A stretch of 33,831 nucleotides of DNA. It comes from an uncultured Chloroflexota bacterium. GTDB taxonomy: Bacteria; Chloroflexota; Limnocylindria; Limnocylindrales; CSP1-4. How positions within the stretch are numbered: the first letter of the stretch is position 1; every line of letters begins with the position of its first letter. The position numbers were made by a program, and so were the translations under genes. Location: the NCBI GenBank assembly GCA_903928275.1, contig CAIYQJ010000206.1, positions 1 through 33,831 of the forward strand, given 5' to 3'. Shown here piece by piece: positions 32,613 to 33,831 of this stretch. The notes under the pieces are model-generated. The model was given only the letters and a program-made list of their open reading frames with translations. It searched no databases and had not been told where the DNA came from.

Positions 32613-33773
32613 TCATCTGGGACGGGCCACGTCGACCCAGCGGCCGGTCCGGGAGCTCTGCAGGACGGCGTCGCCGACCAGCATCTCCTCGTGACCGTCG
32701 GCGAAGGAAGCGTAGCGCCGGTCCGGCGATGGCCTCCCGGCGGCGACGTCATCGTAGACCGCGGTGAAGACGGCACCGAACGTGTCGGCGAAGCCCTCCA
32801 CGTGCCCGCCGGGAAGGCGCGCGGCCGCGATCCCGTCGGCGTTCATGAGCGCTGGGTTCCGGAGCAGGAGCTCGTTGGGCCGGTCACGGTGGCCGATCCA
32901 CAGCTGGTCGGGCTGCTCGGAGTCCCACGCGACCGCCGAGGCGGAGCCGTCGACCTGGTACGCGAGGCTGTTCTTGCGGCCGGGGCTCAGCTGCGAGATC
33001 GCCACGCTGCCGCGCGCGCCGCCCCCGAAGCGCAGGAGGATCGTGGCCGCGTCCTCCGTGTGGATCTCGACGGGAACGGCGCCGGTCGCCCGCTCGGTGC
33101 TGAAGGTGATGACGGGGCCGGCCGGCTTCAGACGGACGGGGATGAACGTCGTGAGGTCGGCCATGACCGACTCGACCCGCAACCCGGTCACGAAGCTCGT
33201 GAGGTCGAGCCAGTGGGAGCCGATGTCCCCGACCGCCCGGAGCACGCCGCCCTGGTCCTTCTCGAGGCGCCAGTTCCAGTCGGTGTCGTACAGGAGCCAG
33301 TCCTGGAAGTAGCGGCCGGTGACCAGGCGGACGTCCCCGATCCCGCCGTCGCGGACGAGGGAGGCCACGTGCTGGTTGAGCGGGTAGAACCGGATGTTGA
33401 AGTTCACCGCGTTCACGAGGCCCGACGCTGCAGCGAGGGCGACGAGCTCCGCCGACTCGTCGGAGGTCATCGCGAGAGGCTTCTCGCACACGACGTGGCG
33501 ACCAGCGGCGAGGATCGCCTTGACCTGCGGGTGGTGGAGCTCGTTGGGGGAGGTGACGTGGACGACCTGCACGGCATCGTCGGCGAGGAGCTCGGCGAGG
33601 TCCGTGTAGGCCCTGGACAGGCCGAGAGCCGCGGCCCGCTGCGACCCGAGCTCCGGCGAGGACTCGAGGAGCCCGGTGACGCGGACGCCGATCCGGCGGA
33701 GCGCCTCGACGTGCACGGTCCCGATGAACCCACTGCCGATGACGGCGGTGCCGATCTCGTTACGTCGCGCCAT
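32613..33773 (-). CDS. Gfo/Idh/MocA family oxidoreductase (first in the operon)
   Basis: This 386-residue NAD(P)-dependent oxidoreductase has the dinucleotide motif [22 protein letters not shown] near residues 7-28, and [36 protein letters not shown] with the family's EKP lysine. The C-terminal domain has [33 protein letters not shown], containing the conserved D-x3-H pattern. The ATG at 33773 is preferred because CGGAGG is upstream; the ATG at 33785 abuts that site and the GTG at 33815 lacks one. It appears to head the operon. The 58 bases beyond it to the window end show no clear promoter. The substrate is probably a sugar or sugar acid. Confidence 0.92.
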   Translation of the reverse strand: MARRNEIGTAVIGSGFIGTVHVEALRRIGVRVTGLLESSPELGSQRAAALGLSRAYTDLAELLADDAVQVVHVTSPNELHHPQVKAILAAGRHVVCEKPLAMTSDESAELVALAAASGLVNAVNFNIRFYPLNQHVASLVRDGGIGDVRLVTGRYFQDWLLYDTDWNWRLEKDQGGVLRAVGDIGSHWLDLTSFVTGLRVESVMADLTTFIPVRLKPAGPVITFSTERATGAVPVEIHTEDAATILLRFGGGARGSVAISQLSPGRKNSLAYQVDGSASAVAWDSEQPDQLWIGHRDRPNELLLRNPALMNADGIAAARLPGGHVEGFADTFGAVFTAVYDDVAAGRPSPDRRYASFADGHEEMLVGDAVLQSSRTGRWVDVARPR

Positions 33774-33831
33774 GGGCGGGGGCATCCTCCGGTCCGGGTC
33801 ATGTGGGCAGTGCACCGCTCATCCTACTTCG

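Noticed and set aside
1-33831. tRNA, rRNA, insertion sequences, integrase or attachment sites
   Set aside because: None was recognised on either strand by reading; the window is filled by metabolic genes with gaps of at most about 210 bp.

Overview
The window is about 70% G+C, densely packed and almost entirely bacterial protein-coding sequence. No rRNA, tRNA, CRISPR array, transposase or phage gene was recognised. The very high G+C, frequent GTG starts, many 1-4 bp start/stop overlaps and wide catabolic gene content suggest a soil or sediment Chloroflexota or Actinomycetota chromosome. That placement is an inference and the sequence does not settle it. The window looks like an accessory catabolic region with three blocks.

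Block 1 (about 1-14973) is a catabolic locus read outwards from a regulatory gap at 1692-1901. Leftward run a transaldolase-family gene and a CoA-acylating (methyl)malonate-semialdehyde dehydrogenase cut by the window edge. Rightward run a small membrane protein, a stand-alone PEP-utilising swivel-domain protein, a GntR/FCD regulator, an HPr-kinase-like P-loop protein, the three subunits of a xanthine-dehydrogenase-type molybdenum hydroxylase, a cyclase-family hydrolase, a UPF0261/Tm-1-like protein, a PEP-hydrolase-like TIM barrel, a PPP-type phosphoesterase and a second transaldolase-family gene. A plausible reading is hydroxylation of a cyclic substrate, hydrolytic ring opening, carbon-carbon cleavage and semialdehyde oxidation, with a phosphorylation module of unknown role. 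The substrate is unknown. Two palindromes in the divergent gap are candidate sites for the GntR protein.

Block 2 (about 15009-20400) holds an AraC regulator, an acetyltransferase and a uroporphyrinogen-decarboxylase-family (methyltransferase-like) gene on the minus strand. Diverging from them is a large FMN/FAD/4Fe-4S old-yellow-enzyme reductase. Two strong hairpins close the block where it converges with Block 3.

Block 3 (20398-33773, minus strand) is a sugar, probably amino-sugar, import and catabolism operon. In transcription order it holds a Gfo/Idh/MocA dehydrogenase, a sugar phosphate isomerase/epimerase-like TIM barrel, a DeoC aldolase, a second Gfo/Idh/MocA dehydrogenase, a SIS-domain protein, a CUT2-type ABC importer (lipoprotein, double ATPase, two permeases), two ROK proteins and N-acetylglucosamine-6-phosphate deacetylase. 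No NagB deaminase is seen, so the SIS protein may supply that step. The dehydrogenase, epimerase and aldolase genes suggest a non-standard oxidative branch.

The best candidates for an undescribed system are the PEP-swivel, HPrK-like and molybdenum-hydroxylase locus with its paired transaldolases and split Tm-1 homologue, and the modified amino-sugar operon.
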